This document shows, piece by piece, positions 39,935 through 48,899 of a stretch of 64,000 nucleotides of DNA. The stretch's first letter is position 1, and each line of letters opens with the position of its first letter. The notes beneath the pieces are model-generated. The model searched no databases and was not told where the DNA came from. It worked only from the letters and a program-made list of their open reading frames with translations. A program made the position numbers and the translations under genes. This DNA comes from an uncultured Chloroflexales bacterium. GTDB lineage: Bacteria > Chloroflexota > Chloroflexia > Chloroflexales > Chloroflexaceae. The DNA lies in NCBI GenBank assembly GCA_937967405.1, contig CALCJV010000029.1, forward strand, positions 1-64,000, read 5' to 3'.

Positions 39935-42900
39935 TTACTCGCTCAAGGCCCGTACAATGAGGGGCAGATAGACGCGGTTCTGCGGCTCGGCGACGGTAAC
40001 AATCAAGCTGCTACTGACGCTATTCACCCGATTTTGGGCCGTGACGCGCACCGTTTGCGTGCCGGTAGTGCTCCACGTATAGCTGACGTTGGGTGTGCCT
40101 TGTCCGGTTGTGGGAGTTGGCTCCCAAGTGTACGTGATTGGTGCTGTCGCGTTGGCTGGCATAAATGCTGCGCTGTAGCTACTCGTGCCACCGAGCAGGC
40201 CGGTGTTGCTGCCGTTGATCGTCACACTGGTCAAGCCAATCGGCACAGCCGTCACTTCGACTTGTAAAGTAGCCGTGACTGGCTTCGACAGGTCATTGAC
40301 ATTCTGGATGGTGGCGGTAATGGTCTGCGGGCCAGTGCTATTGAAGCGAAAGGTTGCCGTCCGTTGGCCCTGTCCGCTTTCCGGCACAGGCGACCAGCGA
40401 ATGCGGAAGGGGCGCGTCGCATTGATCGGTTGGATTTGATCCACCGCAACTTGGATTGGCGTACCTACAATAACACTCAGATCGCCGCGCAGGGTTGCGC
40501 CTGTGAGGGGCACACCCTCTGGAGCCGAGAGTTGGCCCTTGCCCGTGAAGATAGTCGTGCGTCCGGCGGGGTTGGCGGCTTCAACATAGAACAAGACATT
40601 ACTACCGCCAGCGGGCACTGGCACTTCACTGACCCATACATTCGGCACATCGGAACGGGTAAAGGTAACAGGTAGCCATGCACTGCCGGTGTTGTACACG
40701 CCAGTTACGGTGATTTGTTCCTGCGTAAAGTTGGTATCTGTCACCCGCGCCACGATCAGGTTGGTGCCTGCTTGGGCGAGTGCAACGTTGGGGCGTAGTT
40801 CGGATAGGTCTTTGACCAGTTGCACATTTTCGATCACGGGTGCCGTGCGGATCTTCTGCAATTCATCATCAGCGGCTTCTGGATCGAGGTACTTCACCCG
40901 CAACACAAGTTGCGAATACGTGCGGAGCCGCCCAGTGATCGCTGTCGGGGTATCATTAACGATAAATTGGGCCGGATTGACCGTAAGCTGGGCTAGTTGG
41001 CGCACTGCTCCACCACTGACGATCTCAGTAGTACTGAAGTTAAAGAACTTATCTGGATACCACGTCCCAATCAGTTCAGGGGCGGAGATCGGGCCGGTTG
41101 GGTCAGGCAGCAAGTTGGTGTCTTGCGAGATCACCTGCGACATCTTCATAGGGTAGTTGGGGATAGTTTGAAACTGCCCGCCAATCAAGGTCACATCTTG
41201 TACCCGAATCTGCGTATCCGCATCAGGGCTACGCAGGCTCAAGTCATAGACAAATTCGGGAAGGGCAGGTAAGCCATGTTGGGTTGCCGTGATGATGCGG
41301 GCTTGGGGCGGGATGCCTAGCCCCTGTTGTACGAAGCTGTCCTCCGCAGTGACGCTCTTTAGGAGCGGATACTTCGCACTGGTGCGCCCCACCGTATTCT
41401 CTGGATCAATCTGGATCGTGAAGGTAATCACGCGCTCAAACACCCCCGCAGGCGGAATCACAATCGCCGACGGCACTTCTTGCAGAGGTTGCTCCTCAGC
41501 GGGGAACGGCTGTGGGTTAGGTGTCTTGAACCGAATAAACGGCAAGCCATACAGGGTCATGATCTGCAAACTCTTCACATCATGCACATCCATAAAGGTG
41601 GCATTGCGGATGTAGCGTTGCTTGGCGCGGGCAAGGGCAGTGCCTACTGCTTGCCCGGCATAGGTGTAGGGACCTTGGGTTGCAATGATCTCACGGGCAA
41701 GCTCTTCGGTGAAGAAGATGGTTAGACGTTCGCCGTAGCCCACGAGATCGGCATCGCCATACCCATAGCCCGTGTTGCCAATCCAGATGCCGCCCTGTGT
41801 CAGATAGGCTTGCGGGAAGTCTATGGCATAGGAGACTGGGGTGGTATTGGCGAGTGCGCTTAGCTCAACATTCAGCCCACCGTGGCAGCCAACGGTGTAG
41901 CAGATCGTGTTGTGGAAGTAGCGGTAGTTGCGAGCTGCGACTGACGTACTTGGTACAGCATTGAGGATCGTTTCGGCAAAGAAGGTGCGATTTGGCTCGG
42001 TGGCTGGCTCGGCTTGCCAATGGTCGTAGTGGGCATTGGGCGATTGCAAGGCGAAAGGGCTGAGCCGGGTGTAGCCGGTGGGGTTGGTGAAGTCATTGAA
42101 ATCGTCGTTGAACCACGCGCTCTTAAATTCGTCTACATTCCATGTATTGCTATCGAGCAGACGAATGCGTGAGGCTGGCGTAATCCCAATCTGGAGAAAC
42201 GTGTCGCGCAACGCTCGGGCCTGATCTTGCAGGAAATCGTAGCCTGCGGCAAAGGCGGCCGGATCAGTGGTGTTGGGCACTTCGATAGTCAAGGGCACAT
42301 CGCCGTTGGCATATGGAGTCAAGTAGTTCAGGATTTCGGTCGGGGTCTCGACTAGCCGCCCAACACTCAGGTCGGGGATGTAGAGCGGGTGATACGAGAG
42401 CGCATAGGGGGTGCGCGTGCCGTAGATGTTATCGGTAAGGTAGGTGCCGAAGTTGAGTGCGCCGCCCAGTGGGGTGTTCAAGCCAATGATGCCGGAGGGG
42501 TCCTCGCCGCTCAGGTAGGGCAGGTATTCGAGTTCATTGGCGACGGTTGCCAGATCGGGCACGCGGTAGAAGGGAATCACCGCATCTCCCCCGACAATCA
42601 CGATATGCTCGGCGTTGGGGAACAGCGGCGATTGGGGGGCGACACTAGTGATGGGGCGCGAGGGGTTGCGAAACACTGCAGCGGTGAGGATTTCATGCAC
42701 CAGCTCGGCAACACGATTGGCATAGAACGGATTGTTTGGGTTGGCATCCCACGCGGCATAGGTGGCCGAGATGGGCTGTGCGCCTTCAAGGGTGGCGAGA
42801 TCGAAGACTACGCCTTTGACTTCATCGCGGGTGGCAAGCTGACTGATGGCCGTGATGATGGCATTGATCGCCGTTGCATCCTGCGGATACTGCTGGCGCA

Positions 42901-43657
42901 TACGGGCTGTGTTCAGCACAAACACGGTACGAACATTCGCATCGGCTTCGTCCGGCAGCAGGGCAGCTGGCACTTCGCCAGTGGGTTGCTCCAAGCCACT
43001 CCCGTTCACCTCGATTTGGAGCGTATACGGCTGGTCGGGATCAAATTCGCTGTTCGCTCCTTCAACACTCAAGTAGTACACGCCCGGCCGCCAGATCACG
43101 GTTGCAATGCGCTCATCGGTAGTACCGAGAGCGGTGCTGAAGCCGGTGATCGTTGCGCCTGCACCTTTGGCACGCGGCGCACCTTTGGCACGCGGTGCAG
43201 CTTTCGCGGCATCCTCCGCATCAAACACGTTTTCCAAACCAGTATTGCCCTCAATCGGGTTATCCGGTGCCGTTGCAAGCAGGATGTCATAGTCGGCAGG
43301 TAGGTTGGTAAGTGTTATCACCAACGTCGAGCCGGGTTCTTTGATCAAGAACTTGAACCAATCGAGGTCGTCTTCATTGTCAATCGTTCCGGTGATGACT
43401 TGCCGCCACGAAATGACAGCATCAGTCGTTCCGGCTCCAACAGAGTTAGCTTGATCAGGATTGGCGAGGTTATCATTCGGCTCACGTTCACTCATCATGG
43501 GTAGCTTGATCACGTCATTCTGGATGAGCAGGGGTGGAGTACGCGGCGCAGCCGGAGCCGCCTCCGCAATGTCGGACTGGATCGGGCGGGCGAGTGGGAC
43601 GAGCAAGACTAGTGCGATTACGAGCAGCAGCAGACTTCGCAAGAATGGGTGTTTCAT
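39935..43657 (-). CDS. Secreted C25 (gingipain)-like surface protein
   Basis: The 1240-residue protein has a signal peptide (about 1-33), a PPC domain (about 60-215, EPNDNLANPDQAN…DWFKF), and a caspase-fold C25-like region (about 230-740). The catalytic His is in GCHGG (Cys591-His592). The place where gingipains have their nucleophilic Cys reads WIGNTGYGYGD (625-633), so the usual Cys is missing. After it come Ig/PKD-like beta domains (about 900-1225) and the last residues YLPLIVRALSE. The ATG has AGAGGGAG upstream and a possible promoter (TTGTCA, 16 bases, TTTAGA) at 43672-43699. Protease activity is doubtful; a binding or structural role is possible. Confidence 0.83.
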   Translation of the reverse strand: MKHPFLRSLLLLVIALVLLVPLARPIQSDIAEAAPAAPRTPPLLIQNDVIKLPMMSEREPNDNLANPDQANSVGAGTTDAVISWRQVITGTIDNEDDLDWFKFLIKEPGSTLVITLTNLPADYDILLATAPDNPIEGNTGLENVFDAEDAAKAAPRAKGAPRAKGAGATITGFSTALGTTDERIATVIWRPGVYYLSVEGANSEFDPDQPYTLQIEVNGSGLEQPTGEVPAALLPDEADANVRTVFVLNTARMRQQYPQDATAINAIITAISQLATRDEVKGVVFDLATLEGAQPISATYAAWDANPNNPFYANRVAELVHEILTAAVFRNPSRPITSVAPQSPLFPNAEHIVIVGGDAVIPFYRVPDLATVANELEYLPYLSGEDPSGIIGLNTPLGGALNFGTYLTDNIYGTRTPYALSYHPLYIPDLSVGRLVETPTEILNYLTPYANGDVPLTIEVPNTTDPAAFAAGYDFLQDQARALRDTFLQIGITPASRIRLLDSNTWNVDEFKSAWFNDDFNDFTNPTGYTRLSPFALQSPNAHYDHWQAEPATEPNRTFFAETILNAVPSTSVAARNYRYFHNTICYTVGCHGGLNVELSALANTTPVSYAIDFPQAYLTQGGIWIGNTGYGYGDADLVGYGERLTIFFTEELAREIIATQGPYTYAGQAVGTALARAKQRYIRNATFMDVHDVKSLQIMTLYGLPFIRFKTPNPQPFPAEEQPLQEVPSAIVIPPAGVFERVITFTIQIDPENTVGRTSAKYPLLKSVTAEDSFVQQGLGIPPQARIITATQHGLPALPEFVYDLSLRSPDADTQIRVQDVTLIGGQFQTIPNYPMKMSQVISQDTNLLPDPTGPISAPELIGTWYPDKFFNFSTTEIVSGGAVRQLAQLTVNPAQFIVNDTPTAITGRLRTYSQLVLRVKYLDPEAADDELQKIRTAPVIENVQLVKDLSELRPNVALAQAGTNLIVARVTDTNFTQEQITVTGVYNTGSAWLPVTFTRSDVPNVWVSEVPVPAGGSNVLFYVEAANPAGRTTIFTGKGQLSAPEGVPLTGATLRGDLSVIVGTPIQVAVDQIQPINATRPFRIRWSPVPESGQGQRTATFRFNSTGPQTITATIQNVNDLSKPVTATLQVEVTAVPIGLTSVTINGSNTGLLGGTSSYSAAFMPANATAPITYTWEPTPTTGQGTPNVSYTWSTTGTQTVRVTAQNRVNSVSSSLIVTVAEPQNRVYLPLIVRALSE

Positions 43658-43671
43658 TGGTGTGTTCTCCC

Positions 43672-43699
43672 TCTAAACACATACGCATGCAAATGACAA
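43672..43699 (-). promoter_or_regulatory. Candidate promoter of the C25-like gene
   Basis: On the minus strand TTGTCA (43694-43699) and TTTAGA (43672-43677) are 16 bases apart. It is close to the start codon (about 15 bases), so the leader would be very short. Confidence 0.4.
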
Positions 43700-43817
43700 T
43701 AGTTCCCTGAACAGGTGCTTGGACAAGCGAGTTGTACGAACCATGTAGCCCGATCTTGCGAACGGACTACTTCCCCCAATGGTCTCTGATTACCGGAAAA
43801 CCGGCGGTGTAGCGTGG

Positions 43818-46800
43818 CTACGCCACTGCGGCATCGTGGAGCAGTGGCAGCTGATACTGCTCAGCCAATGCGCGAACACGTTCAAGATCGCGTTGGGCAT
43901 CGAGCTGGATAAAGGTCTGGGTCGCTTCGTGCAATAATTGTTGAGCGACATCCCGTTGGTTAAGGGTGGCGGCCAATTGGGCCTGCCAGTAGGCAACCTT
44001 GCCGACATCGTAGGGTGAGTCGGCTTCGGTTAAGGTTGCCCGCGCAAGGGCAAAGTAGGTATCTGCGCGGTGATATTCGCCTTGGGCAAACGCGATCTGC
44101 CCTAACACACGCTGGGCAATGCCCTGCTCCAAAGTCATGCTCATGCTCTCGGCTTCTTGCAATGATTGCTGGGCATACTGCTGGGCGGCGGCATAGTCCC
44201 CTAGAGCGAGGCTTGCTTCGGCTCCCAATCGTAATGTTTCTGGAATGAATGTCCGTGATTTGATCCGTTCGAGCGTTTCGAGGCTGTGGTGGACAATCTC
44301 CAAAACCGCCTGTGGCTGATTCTTTAGTTTAAGGATCTCGGCCCGATTGAGGTCAGTCATCACGACTCCCCATGCCGAGCCAATCTGATTGAAACGTTCG
44401 CCGCTATAGACGTAGAGATCATACGCCCGCTCAAGCTCATTACGGCCCACGAGTAGGTAGGCGATATTGTTGGCCGCATAGGCAATGCCTACCACATCGC
44501 CGATGCTTTCGCTGATCTCGATAGCTTGCTCATAGCAGGCAATCGCCTCGTGCCAGCGGCCCATTTGGTCATATACCGCACCGAGATCGTTGAGGATGCG
44601 GCTCTTGCCACTGATGTCGGCGTGCAGTTGCTCCCAAATTGTGCGAGCTTCCTCAAGGGCCTGAATACTCGCCCCAAGCTCACCAATATCGGATTGGATC
44701 ACTCCCTTCAAACGCAGCACATTGGCTCGGTCAGCTGTATCACCTTGCTCGTCGGTGATCTGGAGACTGTGGTTAATCCAATCAAGGGCCTCAGGCATAT
44801 CGCCCCGCCGGTAGTAAATCTTAGCTCCGAGCAAGTAGCACCGGGCCAGTTCAGCACGGGTGCTATCGTTGGCGAGAGCCATCCCTTGTTCGAGCCAGCG
44901 AAAGGCGGTTTCAAATTCGGAGCTTTGTTCCTCAACACTGGCCAGCAGGCGATGCAGCCGCACACGGGTTTCGCGGTAGGTTTCAACATGGACATCGAGC
45001 AAGCCGAGTGCCTCAAGGAAACATGCCACCGCATCATCCGTTTCACCAAGCAGGGCAAAGATCGTGCCGCGCCGCTCGTAGAGGTCAATCACCTGTTGAA
45101 TCCGCTGATCGGGGTCGGTGGGCATGGGCAGGTGCGGCACAATGCTCAGCGCATTGGCAAACAGGCTCAATGCCTCGCGGTTGGCGTAGCGTTGCTGCGC
45201 CTGCTGCCCCGCAAGGATGTGATAGGCAAAGGCTTCGGTCCACACTTCGGCAAGCAGGTAGTGGCGGGCAATCACCGAGAGTACATTCTGGCGGGCTTGC
45301 GGATCGTCGCTGGTGAGGGCTTCAAGGCGCAGGGCAACTTGGCGGTGCAACTCACGCCGCCGAGCATAGAGGATCGTCTCATATGCGACATCCCGCAGCA
45401 GGGCGTGGCGGAAGAGATAGCTCTGGTCGTTCGCTTGGAAATCGGGCTGGGTAATTTCGGCATGGATTAATGCTTCGAGCACACTATCGAGCAGGTTGTG
45501 GTGCGGGTAGATTCCCGCGACAATCGGCTGCTGGAAGCGTCGCCCAACAACCGAGGCGATCTGCACCATGTCATACTGCGGTTCGGGCAGCTTATCGAGG
45601 CGAGCGATCACCAAGCCCTCGATGCTACGGGGCAAGGTGGCTTCATCGAGCGGGCGCGTGAGATACCAATCACCGCGTGGATTGCGGGCGAGAATGCCCG
45701 ATGCGATCAAGGTGCGGATCAGCTCCTCGATGTAGAACGGGTTGCCCTGCGTGCGCTCCACAAGGCTCCGCATCGCGGGGGGCGGGTTGTGATCGAGCAG
45801 GGCCGCGAGCAGGGCTTCACCCTTCTCGTGCGATAGTTCGCGGACGGTGAGGCGCAGGGTGGTGGGTAAGGCTTGCCATGGCTCAGCTATCGGTGGGCTG
45901 GGGCGGTAGTTCAGGAGCATGAGGATGGGCTGATCCTGAATGGCCTGTGCCAAATCGCCGAGTAGTTCAAGTGATGATGCATCAGCCCACTGAATATCTT
46001 CTAGCACAAGCATAATCGGGGTGATTTGGGCTGCTCCAATGAACAGGGCAATAATCAGTTCATGCAAGCGATCATGGCGTTGCTCTGGCGTGAGGGCGCG
46101 GGTCAGCGGAGTCTCTTGCACCGCGACCCCAAGTGCGTCGCCAAGCAGTGGCGCAAAGCGCACCAATGTCGGTGCATAGCGCGTGACTGCGTGTTCGAGG
46201 GCATCCAGCATAGCCAATGCGACTACATCAGTATCGCCGCGATTGCTGCTGCGCTTAAGGCTAACCTCCAGCAAGGCACGCAACGGGAGCCGGATCGTGG
46301 CGTAGGGCGTACTTTGTTCGTAGCTCTGGCATTCGCCGGTGTAGAGCACGAAATTCTCGGCCGTGTCAGGCTCAAATGCTGGATCGCCCGCGAGCACCAT
46401 CTGATGCACGAGTTCGCTGCACAGGCGCGTCTTGCCAATCCCCGCCTCGCCGATGAGGGCAATCACGCGCCCAGCACCATTCAACGCCTGCCCAGCTGCG
46501 TCCAACATCTGCGCCAGTTCGGTATCGCGCCCCACGAGCTGGACGTGCGGCAGGGCCGTATCGGAACGCAAGGGGATGCGGCTCGCGGCATCCCCTTGCA
46601 CCACGCCGGGGGTAATCGGCTCCTTCAGCCCCTTGAGTTGCAAGGGTGCGTGGTCTATCACGTCCACCTGCTGCTCGACGATGGTGCGCGTGAACGGTGA
46701 GATCATGACCATGCCATCGGCAGCTTTGGCCATCAGGCGGGCCGACAGGTTCACCGTCGAACCCATCACTGTGTATTCATAACGTTGTGCACCGCCGACC

Positions 46801-48113
46801 CGCCCAGCAAACACCGTGCCGGTATTGATCCCGATCCGTTGGAGCAGGGCCGGCACCGTATTATATTGGGCGATATATGCATCGAGATACGGCGCAAACA
46901 GAGCGTGGATTTCGATGTTGGCTTCGTGCAGGGCTTGGCGCAGATCAAGCGCACAATGTACGACCCGCAGCGGGTCATCTTCGTGGGCCGTCGGTGCGCC
47001 AAACAACGCCATGAGCTTATCGCCGTGGGTGGCCATATCCACCTTGTTGACACTGCCGTCGTAATGATGGATGACCTGCTGAGCCCGCCGGAAGTAGGCA
47101 TTCAGGACATTCGCGGCGAGTTCGGGGGTATCCTTGAGGATTTCCAGCATATCGCTGAAGTTGTGGAAATTGGCAAACATCACCGAGACCGGACGAAACT
47201 CACCCATCTCGGTTGCCCGCGAATCGAGGAAGCGTTGGGGCAAGCCTCGCACCAAATACGGGCGCAACGCTGCAACTTGGTGGGCCAGCATCTCAAGCGT
47301 GGTGAAGTCGTGCCCGTGTGGAATCAGGAGGGCCTCAGTGTGGTGTGACAAGTCTGGTTCAGGCAGGGCAAGGATGCGTCGGAAACCACGATCTGCACTC
47401 CCAAACTGTGCGCCTTGCAGCAGCTGCGCGGTCTGATCGGTAACCACCACTTCACCGGGGGCAGCAATCTCTTGCGCGGCAGCCACTTGATTGACCTCGC
47501 GCCCCGTAATCACTAATTCAATGTGGGTTGTATCGCCCACCTCTGCCGCAAACAGTTGGCCACTGTGAACCCCGACGCGCAGGCGCAGCTTAAACGTTCC
47601 GGCGCGGGTCTGCAAATTGGCGAAGGTGGCCATGCGCCGTTGCATCGCAAGGGCGGCACTGCTGGCCGCGGCGGCATGCTGGCTTTGGAGTGTCTCCTCA
47701 TCGAAGAAGGCGGTCAGTGCATCACCCCCAAATTTGAGCAACATGCCTTGATGACAAGCAACCTCTTCAACTAGGGCATCAAACAGGTGATTGACAATCC
47801 CACTGACTTCTTCTGCGCCTTGCCGTCCAATCGTGCTGAGCTGCTCCGAAAGGGCGGTGAACCCGCTCAAGTCCGCAAACAGAAGGCTGCCCTGCCAAAA
47901 TGTGCCGGTGACTTCACCGGGGACTGGGTGGCTTAGCTGACGCTGCACGAGGCGCATGGGGATATACGCAGCATGCGCTCGGAGTAGTTCACGCAAATGC
48001 GTAGCAAGCTCGACTCGCACCCCTACAGGGAGATCGCCGGTTTGCTCGAACTGGGCCTGTAGCGCAGGCGAAAGGTGTTCAAGCAGCATGCTGTGCAGCA
48101 CAGTCACGGACAT
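43818..48113 (-). CDS. Tandem cyclase-ATPase-TPR protein, soluble adenylate cyclase-like
   Basis: The 1431-residue protein has two class III cyclase domains (about 75-260 and 308-500), an AAA/STAND ATPase (Walker A at 554-562, GEAGIGKTR; Walker B near MLVLEDIQWAD) and about ten TPR repeats (about 950-1420). The first cyclase domain has both metal aspartates (Asp81 in FADLSGF, Asp131 in FGGDALTAFF); the second has Asn315 at the first place (FANFHNF) and keeps Asp365 (HGDKLMALF). So only the first half should bind catalytic metals. The layout C1-C2-ATPase-TPR is that of mammalian soluble adenylate cyclase. A perfect extended -10 is at 48199-48204. Product cAMP or cGMP is not determined. Confidence 0.9.
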   Translation of the reverse strand: MSVTVLHSMLLEHLSPALQAQFEQTGDLPVGVRVELATHLRELLRAHAAYIPMRLVQRQLSHPVPGEVTGTFWQGSLLFADLSGFTALSEQLSTIGRQGAEEVSGIVNHLFDALVEEVACHQGMLLKFGGDALTAFFDEETLQSQHAAAASSAALAMQRRMATFANLQTRAGTFKLRLRVGVHSGQLFAAEVGDTTHIELVITGREVNQVAAAQEIAAPGEVVVTDQTAQLLQGAQFGSADRGFRRILALPEPDLSHHTEALLIPHGHDFTTLEMLAHQVAALRPYLVRGLPQRFLDSRATEMGEFRPVSVMFANFHNFSDMLEILKDTPELAANVLNAYFRRAQQVIHHYDGSVNKVDMATHGDKLMALFGAPTAHEDDPLRVVHCALDLRQALHEANIEIHALFAPYLDAYIAQYNTVPALLQRIGINTGTVFAGRVGGAQRYEYTVMGSTVNLSARLMAKAADGMVMISPFTRTIVEQQVDVIDHAPLQLKGLKEPITPGVVQGDAASRIPLRSDTALPHVQLVGRDTELAQMLDAAGQALNGAGRVIALIGEAGIGKTRLCSELVHQMVLAGDPAFEPDTAENFVLYTGECQSYEQSTPYATIRLPLRALLEVSLKRSSNRGDTDVVALAMLDALEHAVTRYAPTLVRFAPLLGDALGVAVQETPLTRALTPEQRHDRLHELIIALFIGAAQITPIMLVLEDIQWADASSLELLGDLAQAIQDQPILMLLNYRPSPPIAEPWQALPTTLRLTVRELSHEKGEALLAALLDHNPPPAMRSLVERTQGNPFYIEELIRTLIASGILARNPRGDWYLTRPLDEATLPRSIEGLVIARLDKLPEPQYDMVQIASVVGRRFQQPIVAGIYPHHNLLDSVLEALIHAEITQPDFQANDQSYLFRHALLRDVAYETILYARRRELHRQVALRLEALTSDDPQARQNVLSVIARHYLLAEVWTEAFAYHILAGQQAQQRYANREALSLFANALSIVPHLPMPTDPDQRIQQVIDLYERRGTIFALLGETDDAVACFLEALGLLDVHVETYRETRVRLHRLLASVEEQSSEFETAFRWLEQGMALANDSTRAELARCYLLGAKIYYRRGDMPEALDWINHSLQITDEQGDTADRANVLRLKGVIQSDIGELGASIQALEEARTIWEQLHADISGKSRILNDLGAVYDQMGRWHEAIACYEQAIEISESIGDVVGIAYAANNIAYLLVGRNELERAYDLYVYSGERFNQIGSAWGVVMTDLNRAEILKLKNQPQAVLEIVHHSLETLERIKSRTFIPETLRLGAEASLALGDYAAAQQYAQQSLQEAESMSMTLEQGIAQRVLGQIAFAQGEYHRADTYFALARATLTEADSPYDVGKVAYWQAQLAATLNQRDVAQQLLHEATQTFIQLDAQRDLERVRALAEQYQLPLLHDAAVA

Positions 48114-48198
48114 AGGTCAGCACCTCAGTAACGGCAGACAGGTTTTGTTGCGGTGACGTGCAGTGCATTTCCCCCGCACTGCAACTTGTCAGACTTCC

Positions 48199-48204
48199 AT
48201 TATA
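48199..48204 (-). promoter_or_regulatory. Extended -10 box of the large cyclase gene
   Basis: The minus strand reads TGCTATAAT, about 90 bases upstream of the start codon. Confidence 0.55.
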
Positions 48205-48244
48205 GCATATCACAACGTGCTTCTCCTGTGCATAAAGAACTGGT

Positions 48245-48250
48245 TATAAT
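48245..48250 (+). promoter_or_regulatory. -10 box toward the ferredoxin gene
   Basis: TATAAT within GGTTATAATATG. The leader to the ferredoxin start would be about 190 bases and includes the hairpin at 48392-48423. Confidence 0.45.
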
Positions 48251-48391
48251 ATGAGCGAACCACCAATAACAGCTCACAAGCCGACTCGCCCTTGCACAGG
48301 GTACATACAGAAACGAAACAATGCGGTTATCTTGCATACCTATCCGCAGGAATAACATCACGAGCTTGGTCATGCTGATCCTGAACCCTGC

Positions 48392-48423
48392 CTCGATCAC
48401 AGGTGCAGATACACCTGATCGAG
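48392..48423 (+). other. Bulged hairpin upstream of the ferredoxin gene
   Basis: CTCGATC pairs perfectly with GATCGAG (7 bp), then an unpaired AC on the 5' side, then AGGTG pairs with CACCT (5 bp), closed by a six-base CAGATA loop. It ends about 22 bases before the start codon and 12 before the GAAGG ribosome site. No T-run, so a regulatory role is more likely than termination. Confidence 0.6.
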
Positions 48424-48445
48424 CGTAGTTGCCTTGAAGGTGTGC

Positions 48446-48796
48446 GTGGGGGCGCAGGTGTATCGCTTCTGGGTGCGGCGGGGCACGAATCTGCGGCGCG
48501 TGCTGCTGGCACTTGGCTTGTCCCGCTATGCCCCTCTCACGCGCCAGCGCAACTGCGGCGGGCGCGGGCTGTGTGCCACGTGCGGCGTGGGGCTAGAGCA
48601 GGGTGGGCCGCCGCCTACCCACTGGCACGATGCGCTTGCCGCGCAGTATGGCTACCCGCGCCGGTCGTGCCAGATCACGCTGGAGGCCGATCTGACCATG
48701 CGCCTCCTCACGGATAAGCTGATCTGGGGAGCGCGTGCTCCGCAGCAGCGCAGCCGTGTGTGGGCTGAGGAAAGCCCTTCCGATAACGTTGAGTAA
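48446..48796 (+). CDS. Plant-type [2Fe-2S] ferredoxin-like protein
   Basis: The 116-residue protein has a cluster-binding pattern C-x5-C-x2-C in RNCGGRGLCATCGV and a last Cys in RRSCQI about 34 residues later, as in [2Fe-2S] ferredoxins with a beta-grasp fold. The N-terminal VYRFWVRRGTNLRRVLLALG also fits. It is an electron carrier; its partner is unknown. The frame has several GTG/TTG starts; the GTG at 48446 has GAAGG at five bases and is used. The loop before the last Cys is long and Pro/His-rich. It is monocistronic or leads into the cyclase gene. Confidence 0.82.
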   Translation: MGAQVYRFWVRRGTNLRRVLLALGLSRYAPLTRQRNCGGRGLCATCGVGLEQGGPPPTHWHDALAAQYGYPRRSCQITLEADLTMRLLTDKLIWGARAPQQRSRVWAEESPSDNVE

Positions 48797-48899
48797 TTTG
48801 ACCGAGCGGGCTAGATCGGCGGACTCCTCCGCCTGCGCGTCCGATGTCCAATGGATCGCATCCAATCTAGGCTGATTGTAGCCTCAGTAAAGGATAATA

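Larger units (their letters stand above)
48114..48445. other. Divergent intergenic region with two promoters and a strong hairpin
   Basis: The gap between the large cyclase (minus) and the ferredoxin (plus) has an extended -10 box on each strand (48199-48204 minus, 48245-48250 plus) and a bulged hairpin at 48392-48423 just before the ferredoxin. No gene is visible. Confidence 0.6.

Noticed and set aside
42389-43303. 304-residue frame on the plus strand
   Set aside because: It is antisense to the C25-like gene; no ribosome site or family features.
44526-45470. 314-residue frame on the plus strand
   Set aside because: It is antisense to the TPR part of the large cyclase protein.
46026-46700. 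224-residue frame on the plus strand
   Set aside because: It is antisense to the ATPase part of the large cyclase protein.
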